Positions 9,858 through 23,085 of a stretch of DNA of 64,000 nucleotides are shown here, piece by piece; position 1 is the first letter of the stretch; the number at the start of each line of letters is the position of its first letter. The notes beneath the pieces are model-generated. The model made no database searches and had not been told where the DNA came from. It saw only the letters and a program-made list of their open reading frames with translations. The position numbers and the translations under genes are program-made. The stretch comes from Lycocorax pyrrhopterus obiensis (taxonomy: Eukaryota; Chordata; Aves; Passeriformes; Paradisaeidae). The DNA is taken from NCBI GenBank assembly GCA_014706295.1, contig JACSVZ010000007.1, positions 35,195,633 to 35,259,632 on the forward strand, given 5' to 3'.

Positions 9858-12800
9858 CTGACCTTTTAAACTGACAGGATGTTCACCACTGAAGCTTTAT
9901 AAAGATGGCTATCTCATCTCAGAAAAATGGAAGCCAGGCATTCAAGACTGACTTGTATTTGTCTCTGAATCAAACTGTCATTTTTGCTCTGTTAGCATTT
10001 GTTATCGAGTCAGGACAAGCAGTTATTCTGTAGGCTAGTTCATGTAACCTTGAATTTTTCAGAAAGTCCTTGAGAGTTAATTCAGTGGGCTTACACAACT
10101 ACAGTTCATGTATATAAGTGAGTTATACAGAATCTTGGCAGCTAGCAGTTGTAATAAACATTTAATTTACAATCCATACAATCGTTTTAACTTTGCAAAG
10201 TGCTTCATGTATCCATCTTTTTCCACTGATTTATTGTAATCCCCGTTTAGCTCAACTTACATTTATGGGGAATCCTTCATGGCTTAAAAACCAAGACAAA
10301 GATATGAACAGTTCATCATTCAGCAGGAATCCTGTTAAGATTTCCAACTGGATTTTAGTCCAGAAATTTAATAAATGGACAACCCTCCTCCACCCCAAAT
10401 CAAATTGAAACAAACAAAATGGTGCATCAACATCCCTTTACAAGTGAAATAAATGTATATGGCAGAGACCAAGGAACTCACTGTATTATTGCAAAAAGAA
10501 GAAATTAGATCACTGATATGAGGTGCCAAACTACAAAACATTTCTAAGTAGCAAAAGTATCCCATACTGTTTTATATATTTGCATAAGTCACCACAAAGT
10601 GAACAACTAAATAAATAGCCAAAATCAATCTAGAGTTCAGAATTTGCAGGGAACTAACCTGTATTAGACATGGAGGACCAGTCTCTGAACAGTCTTTTAA
10701 TTTTAATTGCAAAAAGATTGTACTTTGTTTTAAATTTTTTTTTTTTATCCAGATTTTTCTTTTTTTTTTCTTTTTTAATGTCTGTCTGTAATTTATGCAC
10801 TGATCTTCCATTCCTATTATGGTAGGCAAAGTTTTCCTAAAAATTCTTGCAGATGGTGGTAAGGTTTTGAAGCCACCTTGTGAAAGTGTGCAAACAGCCG
10901 AAAGGGAATTTCAAAATATGCATGAGATACTTCCATTTCAAAAGCACATTACCTTCAAGGATTTGAGTTTAGCAAAATTTTTCTTCCCCAAAAAAATTTT
11001 GATTCACAAATAAATAAAACCACAGCAAGAGTCTAGACAACTTCATTTTAATTGCCTTTGCTCTGCTCAGAGATTGCAGAAAAATACAGAGATTACCCAC
11101 AGCATTAAGAAAAAGAATAAATTTGTGTGTCTATTGTCTAACTATATGTTAAAAAAAATGTATCTTGGGTATGATAATCAATGGCATGGTGCAAACACTA
11201 AAGTCAGCTTTGCTGCTACTTTTTATACACCTTACACAACAGTACACAAAAATGCAGCTGGCTTTGAGATATTCACATTCACATTCATGTTGATATTCAC
11301 TTTGTGTCAAACTTCTCTCCTATAAGCTTTTAAATATTTCCAGACATAGATGATCCAAAAGAAAAACAGGGATATTAGGGCTGGGGGCTCAGGGTTTTCA
11401 TGAGAAGGACAATGGTGATTTAGTGCAGAGGACCTTTTCAGCAAATTGTGGGCTATTTCTTCATGAAGAGAAATTCTGGTAAGGAAGGACTTGAAGTAAA
11501 GAAAGTTAATACGTTACTGGGAATATCAAAAATTTTGAAAATATATTCATCTTTCTGATTTCTGAGTTTCCTGGATGAAACATGTAAAATATATGATTTA
11601 TAAGACTTCAGTATCCTTTTTGAGGAAAGTTAGATACAGTCAGATATTTTTCCTTTACTGTTTGTGAAGTGTAAAGGGAAATTTCTGATACATTATACGG
11701 TATTTACAATAGAGAAAGCTTTGAAGCACTTTGGTTTGTGAAACAGCTAGAACTGGGCGAAAACTTAATCACTTCAAGTAAGAATTCAAGAAATTTTCCT
11801 CATTTATTTTTTTAAAAAAGAAGATTTTCTAGGAATGGATTTCATACTGTTTGAACTTATTTAATACGTAGAGGTATTCTTATGTTGCTTTGATGAACTA
11901 TTCAGTTCTTGCAGGTAAAATGCAAATGGAAATACATGAATGTGTATATTTACTTGTTACGATTGGCTTGAACAATTAATGATGTTCACAAGTTTTAAGT
12001 CAAGATTTTTCTTTGTTCTTGGTTAATTAATTGGTCTAAGATTACTTTTAACAAACACTTAATTTTTACTGTTCTATTCATAACTGTTTAGAAAGATGAA
12101 TTCTGATTCTGGTTTCTTTGTTGAATAGAACTCATCTGCAATAAACAGGATGTCTACACAACCAGAAGAATGGAGATCTAATTTAACTATAACCTAACTA
12201 TATGTTTAAAACTAGAAACTTCCTTCAATACAGAAAGTTGTGCTGGTTCTCCCATAACACGTAGTCTAGTTTGGGATAATAAAATGAAGAAAGCATGATT
12301 TGCCTGAAGCTGACACTCTGGAATCTCCTGTCTATGGCACTCTCAGAATGAGAAATTAGGATAAGTACATTTTTTTATAGTACAGCATTTTCCAAATGTC
12401 TCAGCTGTTTCTTTCTAGAACAATAAATTGTTATGCTTCTCAGCTGTGGCACATATTCAAGAATCTTAGAGACTGAGGTCCCTGAGTCTCATTTCCAGGC
12501 ATGATTAATAGTTGGAGCTAAAAGAATTATATTATTATTTTATCTAAAGATGCAGGTACAAGGCTGAGATACTTAGGGATTGTAAGTAGAACCATTAGCG
12601 AAGGACTACATGTTCTGTTGACTACACCTGAGGGGCTTTTGGTAAGTGACTAAATCAGTAAATGAGTTCTCATTAAACATAACAAGCAGCAAGTGCTGGG
12701 AATGAATCAGGTAAAAATAGGTTGGCTATTCTATTTCAACTAATTGCTTTCCTGACAAACTGTTTATTTGGGCAAGGTCTTGAAAGCTATTGCTGTAGCT

Positions 12801-14416
12801 CCAGCAAAAAGGTATCAAAGGAATGTTCAGTCCTTGAGAGCTGTACATCAATCCCATTGTGAATTTTAGCATATAAAATGTCTTCCTTTACAACATATAT
12901 AGATTGTACCTCTGATTTCTTCTAGAAACACTTTTGAGACTAATGGGATGAAGAGTCACTTTTACCAGTAGGCACTTGCTGTATAAGTGGAGATGTACGC
13001 TATTGGGGTTTCTTGTGTTCTGGGACTTCTCCATCTAATCAAAATATTTTAATTAATAATGTATCTCAATTGTGCTCGTTTTCTTAGAATGCTTTCAGCC
13101 CATTAAATTATTCTATTTCCTGCGGTTTTTTTCTCTGCAGTAGAAAGGTTAGGCACAGAAATAAATAACCTGCTTTAATGTCTTTCTCCACTATCTCTGT
13201 GAATGAAGCAGCTTACAATAGCGCTGTTGTATTTGTTTATGTTTTATCAGTTTCTCAGTGGTAATTACTTATTGCAATCTGAAGAACTGTAGGCTTTTCT
13301 TACTACGTCTCATTTACAATTGTAGTTATTTACATGTTTACCAGTCAGTTACTAACAGAGTATTTAAATATTTATATTTATTCCATGGTGGTGTAATGCA
13401 TACAGAGGATTCACATGTCATTTTTAGCTTCTTCCGATTATAATTCTAAAAAAAAGAAAAAAGATATCTTCATTCAGTCTGACTTATCCAAGTTCAAAAA
13501 AATTTAGCTTGGTTTGAAATAGGTAAATATGGCAAATGAAAATGAGTGTTGGAACACATGGCTATGTTTTAGCACCAGGTTATGTTGAATAAAATCAGAA
13601 AAGTAATTGTCAGTCACTATGGTGAATTGCTTGCATCCATGCACATGATGTCCTACTTTGAAGTCAGATCCCCAATGCATCTGTATTCTTTTCTAAGTGG
13701 TTTTGGTTTGGTTCTGTTTCTCAGAAGTAAATGATATATACAAATACCAGCTTGTTAAAGAAAAAGCTATTCTGCTTTCTTGACCCTTGTTGTACAATCA
13801 AAATTTAAACCAATTACCTTATCATTTATATATCTTTAGCATATTTCTCAAAAAGAGTTTTCCTCTTTAAAATAAGCAAGGGAAGGAAAAATAATTGCTT
13901 TACTCTGGTAAATATTTTAACTCTTAATTGTACTTATTTTTACAACTGTTGTTCCCTTCTACTTCCATATGTCATTAGATGATCTCTATTATTGTTTTTG
14001 ATGATTTAGCATCCTCTAGCTGTGCCAACTCGAAGTTATATCACCAATGACTTTTTTTTTCCTAAAGTGCACAAGTGTAAAAAAGATGCAAATTTCTTGA
14101 TTTGAAATCTTCGTAGCTACAAAATCCCTTATGCATCAATTAGCTGGTAACAGTAGCCAAAAGTTCTTTTTATTTAGTATGGTATTCTGATTATTCTTTT
14201 ATCCTTTTTGTTCTTTGTCTTTCATGTTTAATAGTCTTCTTTCCATTATAATTATTAATTTTCATAAAGCTAGAGTAACTAATATAAAAGTTTTGGGGTT
14301 TTTATGAAATCACAGATTATAAAGTCTGATGAGACGTTCCTGATCAGTTTGTACCATCTTTTGTGCTAGCTTGGTCACAAGGCCTCCTCTGAGTTAATTC
14401 ATGTTTGAAAGAAAGC
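9858..14416. other. AT-rich unique DNA
   Basis: No transposable element recognised. It holds interrupted poly-T tracts (10735-10776) and a possible minus-strand donor (CAG|GTTAGT) at 10658, whose preceding frame exits in phase 0. Otherwise nothing stands out. Confidence 0.45.
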
Positions 14417-14426
14417 ATGCACGCAT

Positions 14427-14449
14427 ACACACACACACGCATATATATA
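14427..14449. repeat. Short (AC)n/(AT)n microsatellite
   Basis: Six AC units followed by GC and an ATATATATAC run. Short and interrupted. Confidence 0.8.
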
Positions 14450-17400
14450 CTCATAATATAAATGTAAATTTTTTTGTTATAAGAACTACCTTATTCTTCT
14501 GAGACTTGTTATAATGTCCAATTATTTATATGATTTATTTGTAATCTGAATTTATCTAGTGTCAACTTACAGTTTCTTAATTTTTTATAGATTTTTCAGA
14601 CAGCCTGAAAAACCTTCTATTATCTAGTAGATATTATTTAGTGCTCTAAACTCAGGTAAACTGAAAAAAAATCAGCTAAAATTAAAAAAAGGGAAGTAAT
14701 TAATAGAAATGTAAAATATATATTATACATACTTTAATAATTCTCTAAATGAAGTTACTATGGATTGACAAACTTTACAATAAAAGAAGAGAAAAGACTG
14801 GAGGAAAATTATAAGTTGAGTATCTCGAGTCAACCGATTGCTTTTATTTAATATTATAAAATATGACCTTGGCATGAAAACACAGTGCTGTCATCATGTA
14901 AGTTTCTGACGACTGAGAGATGGGAATAATTGTATTCACGAAGTATTAGCAAAGTATCATAAACAAGAAAACAATGACAGATATACAGATAAAATTAGGT
15001 CTTACAGGATGAAGCGTTGAGTCATGTAGTTAGAGATTAAAAGTATAGAGGTCTTTTTAGAAAGTTCATAGTCTGAAATAATGGAGGAGATTAAATTCCC
15101 ATGTGGAATCTCTTTCTCTGCGAATGGTAATGTGGCCATGAAATAAAGAAATGAAATCTAACAATCAAGATAGTTCCAGCTGACATAAGAAAATATTTGT
15201 GTTGCTATACAAACCCTTATAAGACTTCATTAAGAGTACCATTTATAGTTTTAAACTTCAGTGGTAGAGAAAAGTGGGCACAAATGAATAGAGTTTCAAA
15301 GAAAATCTGTAGGATGAAATGCATATTAAAGAACCTGTGAAATAAGATATCTAAATGGCTTTGAATTATTTATGTTAGCAAAGTGAACTCAATTGGAGTA
15401 ATTATTTTGTCCATAAACATACAACTAATAGGATTAAAATCACTGAAGATCTAGACGTAGGAATGAGTAAGCCCATGAACGTATATAGAGTGAAAAACAG
15501 AAGTGACTTTCTTGCCGTTAAAAGGTGAGATTTTTAAATGGCACCAAATTAAAAAAATATGCCTTACTAGTTCTGTGATAGAACCTGATAAATTTATGCA
15601 AGTTAACAGGATCGACTGTGATAAGGTTATATGTATGATAACCCAGCCTTTTAATTGTAATCGTAATATTTACTTTAAATATTGTGAAATTTCTTCTGAT
15701 AAACTTCTCTAAGGATTAAGTAGCTACTCTTTGCAAAAACAGTATTTTGTTTGCGTGAGAGCACACTGATGTGGGAGCACAATGAAATGTTTTTGTGATG
15801 CAATAGTAAAAAGTTACTGTTTGTCATTCATATTTCATTTTTCTTCCAGTTGACATGACCCTTTCAAATGTTGAAATGCCTAGTATGTCTTGTCTTCTGG
15901 TACAATATAGACACCAAAAGCCAATACTACTTCACTTTATACTTGATTCCCTTGAATTTGTTGTCAGAGACACTTGAAGTCAGTGACTTAGAAAGAACTA
16001 ATTAAGATTGCCTAATGTAGACAGCCAGGGGAAATACTTGAGTTAGTCTGTATATCTCTTTAGGCCTACTGGCCATAGAAATTGTCTTTGAATAGTGAGA
16101 CTTTCCCTCTGCACATAATCTCCTTTGCTCTCAAAATCTCTCCTAACTAGGTTATAATCAGAGGTTTGAACATCAGCCAAACCATCTCATCAGATTCCAG
16201 CAATGCCGGACCGATGAAATGTGTACTCATGAATTAGTAATTTATAATTGCTATAATTTATTACTAAGGCTCCTGGAAATGAGCTCTTACTTGAATACGG
16301 TTCTTCCAACTGGTATCTTGTACTTTAAAATTGCAATATTTAATTCTTCTTCCATACTTTCATAGAGAAATTAATTGCTGATAAACTTCAAGCTCCTGAG
16401 TGATCAAAGGCCCAAGATGCCTATGCATACATCTGTACAAATTAAATTGAATTACAAAAAAGAAAGGTCATAGTGTCATTTTTATTAACTACTTTTAGGT
16501 TTCCCACTCCTCTCAGCTCTTCTAGAGCTCAGCTTTAGGAAGATTTCAGCACACAGTCTGGGGGCTCAGGGAACCTGGTCACACTTTCCATCAAGAATAT
16601 AGTATTGATATTGTTGGAAGATACAAATGAATTAGAAAGACCAGGAACATGCACTGAAGAGAAAAATGCTGTCAAAATAGTCTTTTTTTATCAAATTCCA
16701 TAAAATTTCTTTCATACTTTCACAAACTTTCCTTTTATTTAATATGTCTTTACAACTAGACAGTGAAGTACCACTAATGTTTGAACTTTTTGGTTCTGCC
16801 TTACTTTCTCAATAGTGATACACATGAACACTTTCTAAACTCAAAGCATATACACAGTCCTCACTGTGCTTTTTCAGTCTAACTTTCCATACATTTAACA
16901 TTCTCATGCTATATTTAATTTTCATATCTGAATTTATAGTTAATCTGAGGTTCTGGACCTTAGGTTTTGCAATTATTTTTCATTACAAAACTTTGTAAAA
17001 AACACTTTCTGGAAATTGTTTTTCCATTAGAAAAGCTGCAATTGTATTCAGCGTGATGTCTTCATTCAATCTTTGCAGTTACAGTACCTTCAGAATTAAT
17101 CAATAAGCACCTGATTCCTAGACGAAGGTTAAAATGATTTTCTGGCAGCCCTGGCAGAAAATGTCTGGCAATTCAGTTACTTAAAATTGGTCTGGATTTT
17201 TATAAGTAATTAGTCAACAGCTAGATCTTTAGGAAGATCATTCTTTAGGAAGGGAAATGGGAAATTTCCATGTCTCTGAACATGGATATTTGGGAATCTG
17301 GATTTTCTGTGAACATTTCCTTCAAATCCAAAACTGTGTACCTAGATCACCTTTGTGGAAATACAAAAGCAATGGCCCAATTTTTCATGGCATTAGTAGT

Positions 17401-18358
17401 TGCATCACCTGAAAGTCTGGCTCACTTCAGTGATAATATGCTAGTTGGGAGTGTCAACCAACTAGACGTGAATGAAAATGAAATCTTTAAAAAAATATTT
17501 ATTATTTCATATTGTATTATTTTAACAAAAATTGGTAGGAATAGAGGACAAGTTTCAGTATCTTCTTGCTACTATGAAAGGCAAACAGGGACATATGTCT
17601 CAATAAACATTATTGATATGTGTTTGGAATAATCTGTTAAACTGTGAGAACATAAGATACCTTAAGGTGTAAAAATTGTACACATCCCCACTCATCTTAT
17701 TGTAAAATATGTGAAGCTGTCAAAGACTGCAGTTTCTTGCAAACTATCAAACTTTTTGACACAAAAGGATTGAGATGGGATTTGTATTCTCAGCATTAAA
17801 CCAGGTTACCAAGAGGAATACGTAAAGAAGACATTTTATATTCTAAAAGTAAAACTTTGAAAACTTGCTAGGGCTTAAAAGTTAGGTGAAAATATTACCA
17901 TTCTCACCTCTTTGAACATGGGAAATGGAAATTTTAATATGACTCACACATTATGAAAAGTAAAGTTGAATATTTGTGATAGACAATCAACTGCATCTTA
18001 GCATTCTAGTTTGTGTTTTACGGGTACTGCAAAAACCCTGACCTTTTAAAGACATATGGAATGTAACTACAAGTGCTCCTCTAAGATACAGGAAGTGGGG
18101 GATGAATATTATAAATCAAACTGTAGCAAAATCTTACTAAATAACGATTAGTAACCAGCAAAGAAATTTGTTTAGCTTAGCCAAGGGCAATGATTATATG
18201 GCAAATCATCTGAGAGGCTCTGTGGTGATTTAGAAAAAACATCAGGTTCAGAAATTATAGTTTGCAGGTATTGGGGCAGAAAGTCAATAATGAACTTGAA
18301 GATTTCAATCCCATCAGTTTAAGGAAAGTATTTCTGATAATCCCCAAATGACATTTCA
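14450..18358. other. AT-rich unique DNA
   Basis: No repeat family recognised. The longest open frame of the window (17270-17632, plus, 120 codons) lies here. It has no splice sites in sensible places, no recognisable domain and unremarkable composition, so I do not call it a gene. A strong acceptor (TTTTTCTTCCAG, 15840-15849) is followed by about 40 open codons but no good donor. Confidence 0.4.
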
Positions 18359-18465
18359 TTAGAGAAATTGTTCTTTATGGAAATCTGCTAGAAAATCCAG
18401 GGACTGTAAGAGCTTGTATGCCAGGTGACTCATAACTGGCATTTCATCAAGTTCATCCATAGATT
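18359..18465 (-). other. Candidate terminal coding exon (unidentified)
   Basis: On the minus strand TTTTGTCTTTTTACAG (plus 18466-18481) is a strong acceptor. After it the frame SMDELDEMPVMSHL..LLQSLDFLADFHKEQF runs for 34 codons to TAA. The sequence looks protein-like, with acidic then amphipathic-helix character, but is not recognised. No polyadenylation signal is obvious nearby. Chance origin is likely. Confidence 0.18.
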
Positions 18466-19034
18466 CTGTAAAAAGACAAAAGGGACGTGTTACTTGCCTT
18501 GAGGTCAGGGTGCAAAAGTTGTATAATTTACAAAGTCTGTGTGTGCCATTTGTTGAAGAGTGATCTGTGTGAGCAGAGTGTTGAAAATCCATATGTTTTG
18601 CTGCCTGTCTACCCAGCTGTCAATCACTGCATGGAACATGAGACCTTTGTAGACGGCAGCACAAATAAGAATTGTTTTCAATATTTCAGTGTCATGACTT
18701 CACTTAAAAAATTTATAAAACAGAAATCTGCAGACTAAAAATGAACATTCATGATCTTGCCAATCTCTGAGCATGAATCTGTCCATTTGGATAAGTATCC
18801 AAAGATCTCTATCTGTAAAAATATATATACATCTATATTTTGTAATATGGCTGTGATATGCTGAACAAATACCTTCACAAAAGTATCCATGAGTTTGAGT
18901 TGCTCATGTAGTTCTAGAATGACAAATGTGTGTAATATATTTTTCTTTCTAGTTTGTATTTTCTTTTCTATATGAAGAACTGAGTTTCATCTACTATTTG
19001 GTATGCACAGATCTTACTTTCCCTCTTCAATTGT
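18466..19034. other. AT-rich DNA
   Basis: Nothing recognised beyond short AT-rich simple sequence near 18815-18840. Confidence 0.5.
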
Positions 19035-19152
19035 CATTATCTTCATCCACAAGTATTCTCACTTTCTTCTTGTTTTCTTTTCACCCTACAAAGGAAGGGT
19101 GTGGCAAGCAGCTGGGTCAGTGTTTGACTGTCAGCCAAGGTCAATTCACCAA
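19035..19152 (+). mobile_element. LTR 3' end fragment, plus strand
   Basis: The order 'cattatcttcatccacaag', 'tattctcactttc', 'aagcagctgggtcagtg', 'ttgactgtcagccaaggtca', 'attcacca' mirrors the last about 120 bp of avian ERV LTRs (poly-A downstream part and 3' terminus). No 5' part is recognisable. It abuts a microsatellite. Confidence 0.5.
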
Positions 19153-19165
19153 CCCTAAAACCACA

Positions 19166-19216
19166 TTGTATGTATGTATGTATGTATGTATGTATGTATG
19201 TTTCTTTCTTTCTTTG
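19166..19216. repeat. Compound (TATG)n (TTTC)n microsatellite
   Basis: About nine perfect TATG units (19167-19202) run directly into three TTTC units. The plus-strand frame reading YVCMYVCMYVC is a product of this repeat. Confidence 0.95.
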
Positions 19217-22200
19217 TTTTCATCATTCTAGTAAATAAAGGTAAAAGAAACAAAAAAAAAATCAGTATTCTTCTTACATGGAATTAAAAGGCAACATTCT
19301 CTTTAAAGTCAGATTACTTACAACAGAAATAAGGCAAAATATTTCATTAACTTCCCCTTAAGCATATGACAGTGAGTCTATATTTAATATCCCTGCTTTA
19401 TATTTAAGGAATTCACCAAAATTATCTGATTTCTATATGCTGACAGGTTCTACCAGAAGTACTGAAATCTCATGAGATATTTCAGGAAAGTTGCCTGCAT
19501 AATCTGGTATGGATAAAGAAGAAACATTATTAAGCTTGACTTTCATGAAACTAATGAGATTTTTATATATTTTTTTCAGTTTGGTTGGTCCTTTTTTTCC
19601 TTGGTGAATGTACTCTCATCCCTTCACAAAAAGTAGACTAGGAAGAGAGTTGAATTAAGACAGATAAACGATAATGAGTCTTAATAAGAGTAATTGTTTA
19701 TCTTTCAACCCGATGAGTTAAAGAGAGTAAAAACTGTGTGAAACATTGCATGGTGGATGGCAGATGCAGAGATAAAATGAAGGACACGGTGGTTTGTTTC
19801 AGCCAATTTTGTATGATGGGGCGACGATAGAAAGAGAGCTGGTGTAGGTTGCTAGTGCAGAAGATTAAGAAGTTTAAAGATTAGTGTATTATGTGCTGAA
19901 TAACATTCATTTAAACACTCTTGCAAAAGTAAAGAACAGATAGTATGGTTTTTGTTTTAAAACTTCTCAGAGTATTTGAACAGATGTTTTTTATTCCTTT
20001 TGGGAGATTCCAAAAAGAGTAAGGTAGAAATTAAGTCTGCCAGAAAAGAAGAGATGATGTATAATAAGACTATAGATGGATAGAAAAAGAGTTTAAACAT
20101 TTTAACAGATGGAACAGTTCAATGAATATAAATATAAAATAATTATGACTTTGATGCGTCTTTATCACACAAGGCCATGTTCATCATAAATTATAAGCTA
20201 TAAAAAGGATTTTTACAGTCAAAAGACAAGCCTGTTTGTATCATTAATGAATGATGAGCAACAGAGACACAAACCCCAAATCTCAGTGTGAAGAATAATG
20301 ACAACTTTGATAAGTCCATTACACAGGCTTTCCTATACTTTGTAAAATATGTAGAATTAAAAATACAAAGATTTTTCTTTTAAATCCCACAAGAAAAGCC
20401 TTTATGTGATTAAACTTTAGTGGTTTGCTGTAATAATTTTGAAATGAAAGAATAAAACTACTTAAAACTGAGAAACAAGTAGATCACAGGCTTAATTAAA
20501 ACAAATCAGAGTGAAAAGAATTTAACATTAATTTATTCGAGTGCACTTATCGACACTTCATGAATAATGTATTATTATTTCAGTGAATAGTATCATATAT
20601 TACACATTGTATACACAGTATATCCTCTCATTATATGGTAATATGGGAATCCTCCAAAATTTTCTGCCTCAGTATCCATTTCTACAGACATAAAGAACCA
20701 TTAGGGGCAACTATCAAAAGATTGCTTTACATTTGCTACAAAGTCTCTCCCTAATAAGATTTTTTTTAAATCAGATGTTCGCAAGTAACTCAATTTACAT
20801 GGGACGGCATATACTGTGAGAGCAGTCCATGTTACATCCAAGTGACTCACGAAAGAGCAGAATATCCACCAACAGTTTGTTGGAATGAAACATAGAAACA
20901 CCCTCTAAAGAGGCAAAGTTGAACCTTGTTTCTGATCTGGACATGACAGAGTAATAGAAAGGCACAATATCAAATTAAGAGGAAAGATAACTGTAATTTA
21001 CAGATGATAATCTAATTTACACAGTGTCTGCTTAAAATGCCAGAAGAAAGTGAGGCTGACATGCGTGTGGATTCTGCAGACTCACCCTTCCAGTCTGCCC
21101 TTGCCTGACATCGTGTTTGCCTGTACTCCCACAGCAGCCCAACTGCTAAAACAGATTTTGCCAATCCTGACAATTTCAGTGCAGTGTCATTGGACTGCTT
21201 ACTTTATAAGAGGTCCTTTTCAAACTGCAAAGGAGTAGAATGACATGCTGTCTTATTCTGGTAAAAAACATGGCTGAATTACATGGCACCCAACGTAGAA
21301 TCATTTCTCTTGTATGAAACTGCAGAGATTGAAGGGTTACGTACAGTAAAGATGGTGTTCTCCAGCACAGATCCTTATACCTGAATATTTGCTAAGTCTA
21401 AGCGAGTCAACCTAGGCTCCCTCTGTAGTTAAAGGAGAGAAATAAGGGTGGTTCCTCACACTTTGAGATGGTCTATTCCTCTCCAGAGACCATAGGTGTG
21501 GCAGTATGCTTGTTGCACTACACGTAACACTGATTAAAACTTCTGTTTAATCTAAAACACCTGCTTCTTCTGGGAGAAATCAGAGTTTTCGGTGAGATAG
21601 CATTTTAATAACAATACCATATTACTGTGTGAAAAAAAACCCCAATTTTGTCTTGATTAAAAAAAATGAAAAATTTTAAAATTGAAATATGCCATATGCT
21701 TTCCAGGTGTATAAATGATGGCATCATGTGAGACAGGTTCCTATGAGTTGCAGATTCCTGGGGAATTGTCCTAGTTTCACTTACAAAGGTAGTTTTAGAT
21801 TAATTTTGATTATGGCTTTTAGATTTTAAATATAAGATTAGTGAACTAGTATATTATAGATTTTAATTAAAGCATATTCTGTTGAAAGAATTTTTCATTC
21901 ACTCATACTGCCTGGCAAAATCCAAAACAATTGCAAGAAGTGACTCTGGGACTGAGGTTGGGTAAGTAAAGGAGGCAATGAGTTGTCCTTCTATCTTGAT
22001 AAATTTAGGATGTTGCTGTCAACAGTTTGTGTGCCTTCTGGCCCCGTGAGCTGGACAGCAGCCGCATCTCTACAATCCTTAACTCCTAAGATGGATTCTG
22101 TTGTGCTGTGCTCCAAAGGATACATTTATAAATAAGAGCCACTGAAGCTGGTACAAGTTTGGAAGTTCTGAAAAGGCCTTGGTAAATACTCAGGGAAACA

Positions 22201-22839
22201 ATGGTGCCCAATTAACATTTGGAGGCCAAGAAATTCTTGGTGTTTCCATTGCCTACTCAGTCCCAAAGGCTTCTGTTTTCTGTGATGTCCTGCTTGCTGT
22301 GTAACTACTATCGGTCTTTGATTGAGTGAGTTCACAGCTTGCTTGAACCCCAGTTTGGCTGAAAGAGGATATATCTCAAGTAATAAAACCCACAAATATT
22401 ACCACTCTTTTTGTGTGGGTGATAAAATCAGACATGATATCAGACTTTTTAAAAGTTTTAATTACAGGAAGGTAGTTTTAAAAAATATATATTTTTTCAG
22501 GATTGTAATTTTTAAAAGTATTTTATTCTTTGATATGAAATAAAAAATTCTTGATTGTTTAATTTTTATGGAACCAGAAAGCTGTAGCTGATAAAGTATA
22601 TGAATTAACTGAATAAAACATAGAAGACAACACAAAATATAAAATGCATTAACCAGTGCACATTATAACCACAATATCTTTTAAAATACTATGCAAACTT
22701 TTAGAATATACTTTCTAGTTGCATGCATAAGAAATAAAACATAATGCTTCCCATTTTCTAATCTTTCCCCCAAGAGCTCATTTGTAACAGCTAAAGAGAA
22801 AAGTGAGATTATAAAAAATAAAAAAAGGCTTACACAAAT
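19217..22839. other. AT-rich unique DNA
   Basis: No element firmly recognised. A short stretch near 21769-21825 (TTGTCCTAGTTTCAC ... TTAGATTAATTTTGATTATGGC) weakly resembles the 5' end of the LTR type found at 53.6 kb. It is too short to call. Confidence 0.4.
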
Positions 22840-23085
22840 CTAATTGAAACTTTTCATTAGCCTGATGTTATTTTTAGACTGTCTCAAGGCTTCATAATTG
22901 AGCCTTTATAGTTGTACAAACAAATAGAAGACCGGTAAGAACCTGAAATTCATTACGTTTACTAATGAAGTCAGCCTGGCAACCTCTTCATTGAATATTG
23001 CAGTTTGATTGCCATCATATTCTGATTGGACCCTTGATTTACATTTTAATGAGCATATATTATTTCAAATGCAAACCAGGGTGTT
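22840..23085. promoter_or_regulatory. Candidate conserved non-coding element (homeodomain-site rich)
   Basis: A repeat-free stretch dense in homeodomain/POU-type words: CTAATTG, TCATTAG, ATAATTG, TTTGATTGCC, TTTTAATGAG and AAATGCAAAC. It includes a small dyad, AAGGCT...AGCCTT, around 22887-22906. Its texture resembles vertebrate developmental enhancers. This is inference from motif density only; no conservation data were available. Confidence 0.2.

Noticed and set aside
15850..15990. About 40 open codons after the strong acceptor ending at 15849
   Set aside because: No credible donor or terminal context. Such acceptor-plus-frame pairs are common by chance here.
17270..17632. Longest open frame in the window (120 codons, plus strand)
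   Set aside because: No recognisable domain, no coherent splice or start context, and frames of this size are expected by chance in 64 kb of AT-rich DNA read on six frames.
19151..19231. YVCMYVCM-repeat peptide
   Set aside because: Translation of the (TATG)n microsatellite.
21769..21825. Possible LTR 5'-end fragment
   Set aside because: Similarity to the 53.6-kb LTR start is too short and AT-biased to separate from chance.
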